From contig QLIY01000502.1 of NCBI GenBank assembly GCA_003260075.1, positions 1 through 64,000 on the forward strand: a stretch of 64,000 bases of DNA. The letters are read 5' to 3'. The DNA comes from Phallusia mammillata (Eukaryota > Chordata > Ascidiacea > Phlebobranchia > Ascidiidae). The notes beneath the pieces are model-generated. The model was not told the DNA's origin and ran no database searches. It saw only the letters and a list, made by a program, of their open reading frames with translations. The first letter of the stretch is position 1. Each line of letters begins with the position of its first letter. Positions 24,426 through 37,100 of the stretch are shown piece after piece. The position numbers and the translations under genes were made by a program.

Positions 24426-25160
24426 ATGAGTGAATTGGAAATCAAAAACACTGTCAAGGACAAGAGAGCAGATTTAATTTCCAAGTTTGAACCAAGGCTG
24501 CTAACAGATGCTGATCTGCCACAAGTGTACGAGTTGCTTGCCAAGCACTATACCTTAAAAAATCCAGTAAGACAGATCTTCAAAATAACAGAAACGCAAG
24601 TTGGGGAAAGAGATAGGATAAGGGCAAAAATCAAAATAAAGGACAAAGCATCCTTTGGACTGTTTCGCAAGGACAACAATCAGTTGATACGAGTAGGGCT
24701 CTACACAATACACGACCGAAACTTTGACGGATTAAAGCGCACTGATGGAGAAATTGAGGGACATGCGCCTGGTTATGAAAACGTTGTACGTTTTTTTCAG
24801 TTTTTGGAGCGAGACTTATTCGACCTTTTAAATGCAGACCGTTTCATGATGATGTCGATGGGAACCACAGATCCAGCATATGCACGTTTAGGCTTATGGG
24901 AACTTTACGGAATGACTAAAAGAGTTGAAGACATTGCAAGGCAAGCTGGGTGTGAATATATGGTTGGTACAGCAGTTTCGCTTTACTCACAGAAGTTGGT
25001 CGAAAAGATGCCAGGATTCACATTGATTCGTGAGGTGAAATACGTCGACTACGTTGATCCTTTGACAGGAAAGAAACCTGATTTAGAACTTTCGCCGATT
25101 CACACAAGCGCCAAGATCTATTGCAAGCGTATTTCGGTGGCAAACAAAAGCAAACTATAA
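24426..25160 (+). CDS. GNAT-family N-acetyltransferase (aaNAT-like), copy 2
   Basis: 244-residue intronless tandem paralogue of the gene at 23024, collinear with it without gaps. Most residues are shared, including LLTDADLPQVYELL, IKDKASFGLFRKDNNQLIR, TDPAYARLGLWELYG, EDIARQAGCEYMVGTAVSLY and YVDYVDPLTGKKPDLELSP. The N-terminal 20 residues and the segment after GF are the most different. As in copy 1, the classical GNAT acetyl-CoA signature is altered, with the same residues, so the alteration is ancestral to the pair. Substrate unknown. Both copies being uninterrupted suggests a retrocopy or an intron-poor ancestor that then duplicated in tandem. Confidence 0.85.
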   Translation: MSELEIKNTVKDKRADLISKFEPRLLTDADLPQVYELLAKHYTLKNPVRQIFKITETQVGERDRIRAKIKIKDKASFGLFRKDNNQLIRVGLYTIHDRNFDGLKRTDGEIEGHAPGYENVVRFFQFLERDLFDLLNADRFMMMSMGTTDPAYARLGLWELYGMTKRVEDIARQAGCEYMVGTAVSLYSQKLVEKMPGFTLIREVKYVDYVDPLTGKKPDLELSPIHTSAKIYCKRISVANKSKL

Positions 25161-27217
25161 TTTTCTTCGTAAAGGTTTACTTATATATGTGATTCAAGCG
25201 AACAAAAACAAAAAAAAAGGAATTTTGACTTTACTTTAATATGGCACTTGTTCGATAATTATACATAGAGATATACGAATTCGTGTTTACGAGTTTCTGT
25301 TTAGGTTTTTGCTGTGTGTGTTGCAGAAGATTTTTGAATAAGGTATTGGACTATAGTCATTCTTCACATAACGTGATGTACTTCACGAAATGGATGAATC
25401 ATGCAGAGTTATATGAAACTGGTTGCTTGTGTTTTCCACCGAAATCTGCAAGCTAAAGTATCGCCTCGATCTATTCGAAGAAAATTAGCTATGGGTCGGT
25501 AATCCGTTTAAACAAGTAGAAAAAAGGCCCTGCATCGAACCAGAATAATCATGATTGAAAATAACTGATAACGCGCATCTGTTAAATTGAGTATTGGTTT
25601 GGTTGGTGCTGTATTTGTATACCGTTAGAGGTCAGTACAGTCTACAGTGCCAACGCCATTCTTGGTGCATGTTGTTTAGAACAGTGGTTCTCAACCTTTT
25701 AAGTTTGCGGACCGGTAAACTTTCAAAACAAATTTTGCGGACCGGTGGGCTTTCAAAATCAACCCAAAAGGAAATCAGGACAAAAATACGCAAATCAAAA
25801 GAAGTATGAGAAATTCAATTTAATGAGAAGTTTGCTGCTGTCTGTTTGATATCATATGTTTTAAACGTGGTTGTAATGGAGTTTTTGCAGGAAGAAGAGC
25901 GTTGAGTTCCACACGATTTCTCTACGTTTAACATCTTGCATTATGCAATTGAGATCTAATATTGTAATATATTTGGCGGACCGGCAGGCGGTTAAGCACC
26001 ACTGGTTTAGAACGTTTCAACCAAAAAATAACTGATATTTCACAAAAAAATTAATTGGGTGGGACTGTGTGGGCTTTCAAGTATTACTAAAAAATATTTT
26101 TGGGCTGCGGTATTAGAAGTTTGCCGATCACTGGTTTAAGCAAAGCAGAGTTAATTGTGATCAACTGACTAAAATATTTAACGTAACACTTTTAATTGTT
26201 TCCAAACCGCTTATTACCGCGTATATGACGTAACAGTCTGATTATTGTAATTGTTAGAGTCTAACAATTAACAGTTAGTCAATGCTTTGTTAGGTACCCA
26301 TTGTCTTTTTTTGGCAAACCACAAGGAGATTTAAACTTACAGATTTAAACCATTGGTGACTGAACAAAGAGCCTACCTACGGGAACCGGGCGCCTGGGTG
26401 CTTAAGCTGGGTGACCCACGTTCTAGTAAAAGAGGGATTTAGAAGCTCATCTCCAATTTCTGAAAATTCTCGACGTTTTGTTCGATTTTGCTCGACAGCG
26501 CCGGTGGTAACTAACGATTAATTATGCGTCTTTTCACTAAGGGACGCTGCGGAGATGTTTACCATTGCTAGGAAAGCCAAAGGTGTTAGAAACTAGAATA
26601 GCCACACTTACCGGGACAGCGGGACTTAACCATGGGGCATGAGGTCTATCTCATAAGTGAGAATTTCAATCATTACGGAATATAGTTTCTACAGCTTTTA
26701 ATGAAGGATTAAATATTTTTTAGTTTTCAACAGTTTAAAATATAATTATTTGGAGTTTTGAACCGTTATTATGTTTTTATTTCTCTCAAGCTCAAAGCAA
26801 AATGACCGAAAAAGGTTGCAGTCAATTTTTTTTTTGATAACAAAGTACAATTGTCCTAAACCATTTTAGACTCTAACTGAAACAAAGAGTAACACTGAAA
26901 GAAACAAAAGAAGGGGTAATTTCCTACGCACAGACAAAACGCCTTTTTTGCATGTCTCACAATGGCAGGGGGGGGGGGGATAACAAAGTACAATTGTCCT
27001 AAACCATTTCAGACTCTAACTGAAACAAAGAGTAACACTGAAAGCAACAAAAGAAGGGGTAATTTCCTACACACAGACAAAACGCCTTTTTTGCATGTCT
27101 CACAATGGCAGCTGATAGTTGTTGTTTTTTGCAAAGTAAATGGTATTTGATCATCTGGCACTGGACACGGACAGTAGACACTAGACACGAACAGTAGAAG
27201 CAAGGATGGTTTAAATG
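25161..27217. other. Intergenic region after GNAT copy 2
   Basis: No gene recognised. It holds a hAT MITE (25682-26004) and a duplication joined by a G run: about 26836-26967 is repeated at about 26980-27110, with G at 26968-26979. Confidence 0.5.
25682..26004. mobile_element. hAT MITE with perfect 8-bp TSD
   Basis: Begins CAGTGGTTCTCAACC; ends GGTTAAGCACCACTG. Flanked by GTTTAGAA (25674-25681 and 26005-26012). The 'gcggaccggt' interior words match 22612-22834. Confidence 0.9.
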
Positions 27218-28020
27218 AAATGAAAAACTGCAAATCTGCTGTCGTCAGAAATGCTGAATTGTTCACTTAATTTGAATTTGAACCAATGCTTTTAACAGAT
27301 CTGCACCAAGTGTGTGAGTTTCTCGCTAAGCACTACACATTGCAAAATCCATTGCGACAGATCTTTAAAATAACTGAAAATGATGTTCAGGAAAGAGATA
27401 AGTAAAGGGCTAGAATCAAAGTGAAGTACAAGACTTCATTTGGGCTGTTCCATAAAGACAACAACCAGTTTGTCCGAATAGGGTTCCACACAATGCACAA
27501 CCAAAATTCTGATGGTTTGAAACGCACTGATGGTAAAATTACAGGGCATTCATCTGGTTATGAAAAGATCTTTTAAACACATAGGGGGGGGGGTCATAAA
27601 GACAACAACCAGTTTGTCCGAATAGGGTTCCAATGCACAACCAAAATTCTGATGGTTTGAAACGCACTGATGGTGAAATTACAGGGCATTCATCTGGTTA
27701 TGAAAAGATCTTTTAAACACATATCGGTTTATGGTAATGTCACTGATAACAAATGGTCCTGCCTATGCTGGCTTAAGCTTGTGAGAACTTTACGGAATGC
27801 AAGAAAAGGCTGAGGTAATAGCAAGAGAAGCTGGATGTGAATATATGGCGTGCACAGCAGTTTCGCTTTATTCACAAAAATGGGTTGAAAGGATGCCAGG
27901 TTTATCTGTTGTTGTGAGGTGAAGTATCAGATTATGTTGATCCTTTGACAGGAAAGAAACCAGATTTTGAACTTTCACCAATTCACACCAGTGCCAAGCT
28001 TTTTTTGCAAGTGTTTGTTT
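27218..28020 (+). pseudogene. Decayed third copy of the GNAT tandem array
   Basis: Homology to the two 244-residue genes runs from about 27221 (near the expected ATG) to the LSPIHTSAK-like end near 28005. Disabling changes include an in-frame stop before FEPMLLTD, a TAA after NDVQERDK, a deletion removing the segment that follows GYEK, a TGA inside LGLWELYG, and a frameshift before the VDYVDPLTG region. Part of it (about 27451-27583) is repeated at about 27595-27723 after a G10 run (27584-27593), which is probably not part of the decay. Confidence 0.88.
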
Positions 28021-28420
28021 GTTACCTAATTATAAAAAGTGTCATTGTTTGAATTTCTACAAATTTTTGTGCCGATTGAAATTTAATAAATAGTTTATCA
28101 ATTGAAAACTCTTTTCGACCGCTGACTTATTGTCTAAATAACAGCAGTAATTATGGTTCCCCTTCAACAATTAAACACATGTTTTTTTAATGATTCTATT
28201 TTCAATCTTGTATTTATTTGTGTGTATCAGTCACAAAATTGTCTAGTACTTAAACTATTAAATTTGTTAAAGTTCATTAAATATGTATATTTATGTATAT
28301 GTATACATGTATATATTTTATTTATATCCCAGCATAGGTTGTTGTGTACTTGCATAAATTGTAAACTGTTATTGTTTGCTTCTCGTTCAAATGAATTAAG
28401 ACTGTAAAAACTGCCTAACC

Positions 28421-31064
28421 ATGGGGAACGGCTGCACCTCCTTTAAAGCAGGTAAAACAAATCATAATGTATTCAAATACAAACTATAAAAAACAGTGTG
28501 ATCAATGAAATGTTTAACCAAACATTTTTTTTAATTTTCTAGTCGAGGTTGTCCAAGCCTCATCACTCCCAACACTGAAAATTGTAATTGTCGGAGAGTC
28601 TGCAGTTGGGAAATCAAGTATCGTGGAAAGATACCAAAAAAATCAGTTTTTAAGTAGAGATTATGAACCAACAAAGATTGTGAATATTGTTAGGTAAATA
28701 CACAAACAATGGTAATTAAATCATTATAAGTCAAACTGTTTATTTTTTTTTAACTTTTAAAGTAGAAATTCAGAATCTATATTGCTGATCATGCACCCTA
28801 TTTGTTAGGGAATATTTTTTTGGGAAAAAAGTTGTAATCATGTTAAACATACTACTATCTTAAACAGTGTTTGTTTGCAGCGTTGTCAAAAAAGTAAACA
28901 TCCCAGATCAAGGCATAGCAACATTAGAATTGTGGGATACACCTGGTCATGAAGATGTGAACATCAGAAAAACTCACTACCTCAATGCTGATGCAGTTGT
29001 TGGTATGTATATTGTTTAATTGTATTTTCCTGTTTTTGAGACATTAATGTTTTGCAGCAAAAGTACATTTAAAAACAATACAGTCAACTCCAATATAGAA
29101 GCTATTGCTGCCAGGCATAATATCAAGTTTATACAGCTCATCTGGCCAGTCAAAGCATTTTTAATAAACCATTTTCCAGGGTTCCCGCGGGTATGGAAAA
29201 CCTGGAAAAGTTATGGAATTTAGGGGGGGGGGTGGCCTGGAAAAGTTTTGAAAAATGCCAACTTTTGCAAAAGTCCTATGGAATTTGGCGACTGTTTTAA
29301 CCTAAAAATGCCAGATAGAGATAGGAATTTCAAATCACGTAACATATGAATATTCGTTGCAAGTATGGTAAATTGGCTGCATCTACCAAAGCCTCTTTAC
29401 TCGTTTTATGAATAGCTCAATTTTTTTCGAATAAGGTTATGGAAATTTGTTTTTTTTTTTCCTTGAAAGGGGGGGGGGTCTGTTTTACCCTGAAAATGCC
29501 AGATAGAGATAGGAATTCCAAATTACGTGACATATGTATATTCTTGCAAGTGCAGTAAATTGGCTGTATCTACCAACGCCTCTTTACTAGTTTTACGATG
29601 GGAATTGCTTGATTTTGTTCGAATAAGGTTATGGAAATTTGTTTTTTTTCCTTGAAAAGTTTTGGAGGGGGGGGGGAGTTTTGGACAAGTCATGGAATTT
29701 GTGAATGAAAATTGTGCGGGAACCCTGACTTTAAAACGTAACATATACAAGATTGTGACATTGGACAGTGGTCCTGAATCTTAACCGGGGGGGGGGCAAG
29801 TCAAGGAATTTGTGAATGAAAATTGTGCGGGAACCCTGATTTTAAAACATAACATATACAAGATTGTGACATTGGACAGTGGTCCTGAATCTTAACCCCC
29901 TTAATATGGACAAAACTTTACAACTGAATTTTACATGCAATATTATTGTGATGTTTGACACTAATATAAAGATTTTTTGAAAACCTAAATTATGTTGTCC
30001 GACATATCTGATGTTATTCATTACAGTGATCTCTTAATAAATGCAGATTTTAAATGTGATGCAGGATTTCTTGCATATATTTCATATGAAGTGTGTGATT
30101 TTTGGCAGCATCCCCGAAGGCCCATTTAATTTTGAGCGCCTCACATATGAGGCTGCTATATGAGACCCTTTACCTAAAATTATCTTTAAAATGTTTGTTT
30201 GCAGACAGCATGTGTTAAAAGTATGACACATTGATTGTGATCCATTAATTTGCTTTTGTCACCAATGTTTTAATGCCTAGTTACTAAACAATGACTGGAA
30301 AGATTGAAATTTGTTTTTAAACCTTTATCAGTTGTTGTGGATATTTCTGACCCTGATGCACTGGATGGGGCTCTGGAATGGAAACAAGATTTCTCTGCTA
30401 ACATTAGACATACTAGACCAACAGATTCACACAACTCAACACCAACAATGGACCAAAAAAATACTGCTCAAAGGTATATATGTGATTTGATATATAACAA
30501 CATAAAGGTTGATTTGTCTACATCAGGGCTTGGCAACCTTTTAGGCAATACATGCCAATGTACTTGTTATTTCCATCTGTTAATGACCTCACATGCCACT
30601 GTTTTCCCTAATAATAGTGGTTTGTGCCAGCAGATATCAATAATAAAGAGAAACCAGAGTGTTTTGTGCATGGTCAACCCCTGGTCTACATTCAGTACAA
30701 GTGCATATCTTCTGCTTTGCTAAACTGTGTGAGGCTTACATTAGTATTTTAGGCTTAGGGTACTGTTCCATTACCCATATTTGGCATAAGAATTATTTCT
30801 AAAAGTGAAGTGCTTTGATCATTCAACACTGATCATCAATATTGCAATGCTGGTTGATGTACGTAAATCAAAGCTGGTTCTAGTCCGAAATTATCCTAAA
30901 AAATACTGTAAGTGTATGTTTTCTGTGAAAGCCAGTTGTTTTTACACATCCAATCTTATTCATTATGAGTTTCTATTGCTGTGATAAGATATGGTTTAAA
31001 TTAATTCGAAAATACAGATAAAAATACAAAAAAGGTGGCAGATAAGCCCTGAAGTTTTGCACCA

Positions 31065-31143
<79 letters not shown>

Positions 31144-34100
31144 TACTATGTCTTCAACGAAAAACTCTCCATAAGCCATAAATTCCATTTCAATGTGTAT
31201 TCTAGGTTTGTATGAAATAGTTTAACTTTCTTCACCACTGTTTGTTAATGAGCCAACTTGACATAAGCCATAAATGCAGTTTTGCGTCATTGTGGTAACG
31301 GTTGCCAATGACAGTCATGCAACAACTTCAGTTGAACTTGTGAGCTATTACCGTGATAGGCACCAAAATCTTGATCTGAGAACCACAATGACGCACTGAC
31401 GATGTGTGCTTTGGGTGGCAAAAGTAAACACATGTCAGTAGAAGTCAAATAGTGATAAGTGATTCATTGGGTTCAGGTATTGTCTTCTCGGCGGTCAGGC
31501 CCACTTCAATAGAACACATGATTTGCACTTTCACATGCAATGTTATACCAGACTTCTAAATACACATTTCTGGCACCAAATTGTAATGTACACTGTGTTT
31601 CAAAGGTTTTTGTGGTTTTTTAGTTTATTAGTTTAAAGTTCCTAAAAGAAATGGAATTTTGTTTTTCAATATATATTATATTTTTGTTTTTAGTCGTGAG
31701 CAATACAGGCCGAAACCAGGAAGTGTTCCTGTTCTTTTACTTGGAAACAAGTTTGATATTGTAAGTGGCAAACATACTTTATTCAATTAGTAGCTTTATA
31801 TTTTACAAATTGCACAAAAATGTCAAAAATAATACACAGGGCTGTTTTTGTGGATTTAATTTCGCTTGGTCAAAGAAAACATAGCGGCACACTGGCATTA
31901 AAACAATCACCAAGCCAGTAATAGCTGTATAACGATAAAACGTTATGGAGCACAAAACAGCGAAGGACACAGTTGGTGGATAAGTTCTCAACATGCTAGG
32001 GATACCACTTATTATAAAGCGTTATGTGGCGCTATTTCCAGTATAAAAACAAGTGCATTTGGTACATACTTTCGATTGACTTTTGGGGGGGGGGTGACAC
32101 ACTGGCATTAAAACAATCACCAAGCCAGTAATAGCTGTATAACGGTAAAACATTATGGAGCACAAAACAGCGAAGGACACAGTCGGTGGATAAGTTCTGA
32201 ACATGCTAGGGATACCACTTATTATAAAGCGTTATGTGACTGGGCTCACAAAAAGTGAGGTTGGCGCTATGTCCAGTATAAAAACAAGTGCATTTGGTAC
32301 ATACTTTCGATTGACTTTTTCACTGATTTCAGGCCAAGGAGAACTACTTGCGTGAGCAATACACGACCTATGACATGCTTGCATCACACGTAACCTTTAA
32401 CCCCGAGGTGAAAACAAACTCTACTCAAGAAACAGAGAACAAAAATATTGTTTCTACATCTACACCAAAAGCTGACGCAGAAAAGCAGGACAATGATGCT
32501 GATCAAGGAATTGTGGTTGATGCAAGTGAAGAAGAAGTTAAAAATCCTCCTGAAAAGCAAGAAAACACTTCTGATGAGGATCAAGGGATCGTAGCCGACA
32601 AAGAGGACACTCCTAGCGATAAGAGTGCTCCCTCGAACAATGGTGATGTCCCAAATGAAAAACAGGAGGTATCAGAGGGGGGGGGGGAAAAATCCTGAAA
32701 AGCAAGAAAACACTTCTGATGAGGACCAAGGGATCGTAGCAGACAAAGAGGACACTCCTAGCGATAAGAGTGTTCCCTCGAACAATGGTGATGTCCCAAA
32801 TGAAAAACAGGAGGTATCAGAAAATGCAGATGCCACTAGTGCAACTGCTGATGTTAAGGAAAGCAATGTCGCAAATCCAGTTGTAGAGGAGAAAACTTTA
32901 AATCCTGATGAAAAGGAGCCTGATTCCTCTGAAGCAAATGTGAAAACCACTAAAAGCAAACCTAAGAAGAAGAAAAAGAAAAAGAAATCAGTTGATAGCG
33001 GGGTCGTAAATAACTCATCACAGAGCCTTGTTGAACCTTCCCCTAATCCTGTTTCTGAACAAGAGCCTTCTGACAAACCAGGTGAGATTTTCTGGAATAA
33101 AATGTCACCACAGGTTTTATTGGCACCACCGTGATTGTAAAATTTACGATTGTGGTTTGGAACGACTGTGAATGTAAATTTCAGGCTTCTGTTTACATTG
33201 CATGTAGTACTGATAGTTTAGATCAGTGGTTCTCAAACTCGGTTTACGAGGCCGCATGCGGCTCCCAACAACTTATTTTACGGCTCGCACCAGACCTCAG
33301 AAAACCACCAAACATTGCTATTTTAGCTTTCAAAGTAATAATCTTTAGTGATTTTCTCAAGGTTTTGTTTTTTTTGCGGCTCCCTACACACTTAAAACAA
33401 TACCATTTGGCCCCGACAATAAAAAAGTTTGAGAACCACTGGTTTAGATGATAAAAGACTTGTTCTAATCTGCAGACCCCCAAAAAAATATTTTACACAC
33501 AATGGTTTTGTTTCTTTAGATGAGGTTGCAGAAGAAAAACCAAAAAAGTTGCAGAAAATATTTCCAAAAGACCTCGTAAAACAGGAGAAAGAACAGGAAC
33601 CTAAAGCTGAAACTGAAGAGCCCACGAAGCCAGATGATGAAACAAAAAAAGATTCTGATGAAAAGGTAATGAGAATTGTGACAGGTTGTTCAAAATGCAA
33701 AACATTATTGGAGGTTTACTTCAAGGCCTAAGTCTTTGAAAATAATTTTACGACATTTCTATTTTGCTGAACTTTTTGTTGGTTGTCTGCCTGTATTTTA
33801 ATTAATTTCTTTTTTCTATCTACCAAGTAAATGTTCCTCCTAGTAGATCAAGAAGGAGTGCTCCTATTTTTTGTTTCGAATTTACATGTTGGAAAAAAGT
33901 TTATCACAAAAAATTATTAATGCGTGTTTGACGTTGGTTGACCGAGCATTTAATCCACAAGCTCATGAAGTCTTAATTCTTTGTTTAAACGAAAAACATT
34001 AAACATTTATGCCAAAAAAACATTATGCCAAAAATACTCTTCATTAAAATTTAATTGATTTTCAAAAATCAATGTTTTTTAAAGATGTGATTCCTAGAAT

Positions 34101-37100
34101 TTTATTAGGTGCAAGTGCGGGCATAACATATTTTTTATTTGCCTCATGAATAACAAAGCATGACACTAAACCAAAGGTGACAGTAATATTTACTGTAATA
34201 TCCTAAATCTGGTGTCCTTTGTTTGCCTGAAAGTTGAAGCAAGTTTTATGTTCCTGGTTGGCAAAAGATTTGAGAAAGACTCTTTGTCTTGCGATTGTTC
34301 TCGTACAAATATAAGAATCTAATGTTTGCTTAGCAATCCATTTAATTTGACGAATTTGTTGATCTGGCAAAGGACTGGACAATCACTAGAGGGCCTTAAA
34401 GATAATGCTTTGTTGCTTTTAGTGCCATTAGGTTTTATTTGTCTTGTTGAGAAAAATAAATATCGCCAAAAAATATTTGTAATGTCATAAGCATACCCCC
34501 TAAATCAGTGGTTCTCAACTTTTTATTGTCAGGGCCATAAGGTAGTTTTTCAATGTGTAACGAGTCACAAAAAAACGATTTAAAAAAAGAATGCAGTTGA
34601 ACAGCAAACAACAAGAATCTGAATAGTTTTTTAACCACATTTCTCTGCAAAAAGCTTTCAAATCTGACAATGCAATAAACAATTAGCTTTGTCCATATAA
34701 TTATTCTCGGTAATAGATTGATTGGATTGATTAATGATAGTTTTTAAATAAGCTCCATTGATTTTCGTAGGTTTGGTGAGGGCCACAAAATAGGTAGTTG
34801 GGAGCTGTGGCTGAGAATCACTGCCCTAAGTCATCATTTTAAAGATTATTTTTCAATACTTTAAACAAAATCCACCGTTTAATGTTTGTCATCCACCGTT
34901 TAATGTAATTTACTAATATGTTTCGGTGATTAAAAGTGCTTACAAATTAAAAAAATAACATTTTCATCAAATGATTATACTCACGCACAAAGTACATTTG
35001 TAGGAATTGAACTATTGGCAAGAACAGATCATAAATAAAAAAAATTACTTGCTGATCACTATGCAAAGGGGTTAGCCTGAATTTATGAGTTACAATGTGT
35101 ACACATTGTACACTGTGCTACACACGATGAACCCTGGGATGTAAACACAACATACAAATAGCAGTCAGGGTTGCCACTGCTGGAACAAACACACTATTGT
35201 TCCAGTAACTACCATTAAACACAAATTTTAAACAGAGACAAGTTCTTGGAACTGTGTAACCCAAAAGCAATGTATCTTGTCACTCAATGTGGGAATGTGG
35301 GAATTTAAAATCATATTGTTGTCTTATGTTCACAAACCAATACACCACAAAAGATGGTTTGGTTTTGTGTTAAACATGGCCTAAATATAATTTTCCCTAT
35401 TTACCCGATCAATTAAAAATGAGCCCCCATTGTTCAGCAGATGTTTTTCCACCAGGCTTTCAGTTTCAAATCAATACTTCATTGTCAAAAAATAAAAATT
35501 ACACATGTCCTAAATCTGATTTTTTTTCAATAGAATGTGGCATAGATGATACACAATACGAGTAGGGTTTTAGCTGAGAAATAATACTTATTACTGAGTC
35601 CCAGAAAGACTCCTGGCATAGGTTCGAATCCCACCGCAGGCTAGATTTTTCTAGCCTACACCTTGCCATTTGGTGACCAGCTGATTCGGTTAAATGTCTT
35701 CGATAGGCCTGGCGTACTATGACTTTTTACTGATATGCGGCCTTTAAAACAAAAATAGTGGCAAATTTTTGAAAATATTTTAGTGGGCAAATTTTTTAAA
35801 TCAATTTGACAACTGTGTTCTTTAAAAAACATTTGAGGTATTTTGGTGTTAAAGCGTTGTGGTTTTTCATCATCAGTCTGTTTTGTTTGTTTTTCAGGAA
35901 AGTGAAACCATTCAGATAGAGGAATCACCAATGATCAATGAAGGATCGATTATCACCACATTAAGTATCCTACCTCCGTGTGTTGACGCGCTGGAGAACT
36001 TTGCAGAGGAACATGGATTTATCACTGGGTAAATATTATTTAAGTTTTAGGGTCCTGTTAACATTTTCTAAAATTCATGGAGTAGTATGTGCGTAACTTT
36101 GAATTAAGTAAATCCTCAAATGTTTTTGTAGAACTGTGATTCAGCGTCTGATTTTTTAGTTTCTTTATGGATATATATATATATATTCCTTACTACAAAG
36201 CTGACTTGTGCAGCATACAAGGCAGGCAACAGTGGTTGTGATTCAGCTTTCGACATGCTCACCACTGAGCCTCAGTTGGTAGAGTGTGAGTCCAGGAAAG
36301 ACTCCTGTCACTGGTTCAAATCCGGTCGCAGGCTAGATATTTCTAGCCTACGTCTTGCCATGTAGGAATGCTTGATGACCGTCTTATTCATATTACGCTT
36401 TATCCATGTATATATTAGTGCTGTTTTATGGATCTTTTGGCATTAAAGTTTACAATCTTTTGGTACTTAGTAAAATTCATTATCTGTTTGTTTGCAAATA
36501 TTAAGAAATCTTAAATTTAGAAACAGATAAATGTCAAACCAAGTACAGACAGTATTAAATCAAAGGAACAGCATGGTTGGTGTGTATTTAACTGATTTTG
36601 TCACTAACTTATTTTTGTGCAAAGCATACCAGTATCAGCAAAAGATTCCAAAGGAGGAGTTCATGAGGCTTTACAGTCCTTAGTGCGTCACTTAGTGGCC
36701 AAACGGAAACAAAGTGGAACCACCCGTCGGCAGAGAATCGATGAAATGTCACTTAAATCACAGTCAAGTGCTGGCAGACGGGGACAACGTCGTGTGAGGA
36801 AAACTAATGGAGATGAATTTGAACCTTTGCAGGTTGGTGCTTTAAACCAGTGTTTCTATACCTTAAACTGATCGCGTACCACCTGTTGACGTTTTCTATT
36901 GCTGAGTACCACTTACCCCTGTTTGTTTGAATAGGTAGACCAAAAGATACTCTTCTTGGCCAGGCTAACATAATTCTGAAACCAGTTTAACCTAAAACCA
37001 GGGCTGATCACTTGGGTCAGTTAAGTTGCAATACTTTGTTTGAATTGAATATAATAGAAGTTACTCGTGTGCCAATGTAAAAAGCTCTGGCATACCACAG

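Noticed and set aside
27451-27723. Tandem duplication as part of GNAT pseudogene decay
   Set aside because: It has the same G10 joint as intact genes, so it is treated as an assembly feature.
31065-31188. Poly-Pro protein frame on the minus strand
   Set aside because: It is only a translation of the G74 run.
32672-33076. 134-codon frame on the minus strand
   Set aside because: It is the antisense shadow of the acidic and Lys-rich GTPase exon 6.
36246-36400. tRNA gene
   Set aside because: A and B boxes are present but the acceptor and other stems do not pair, and a SINE tail follows; other copies exist in the window.
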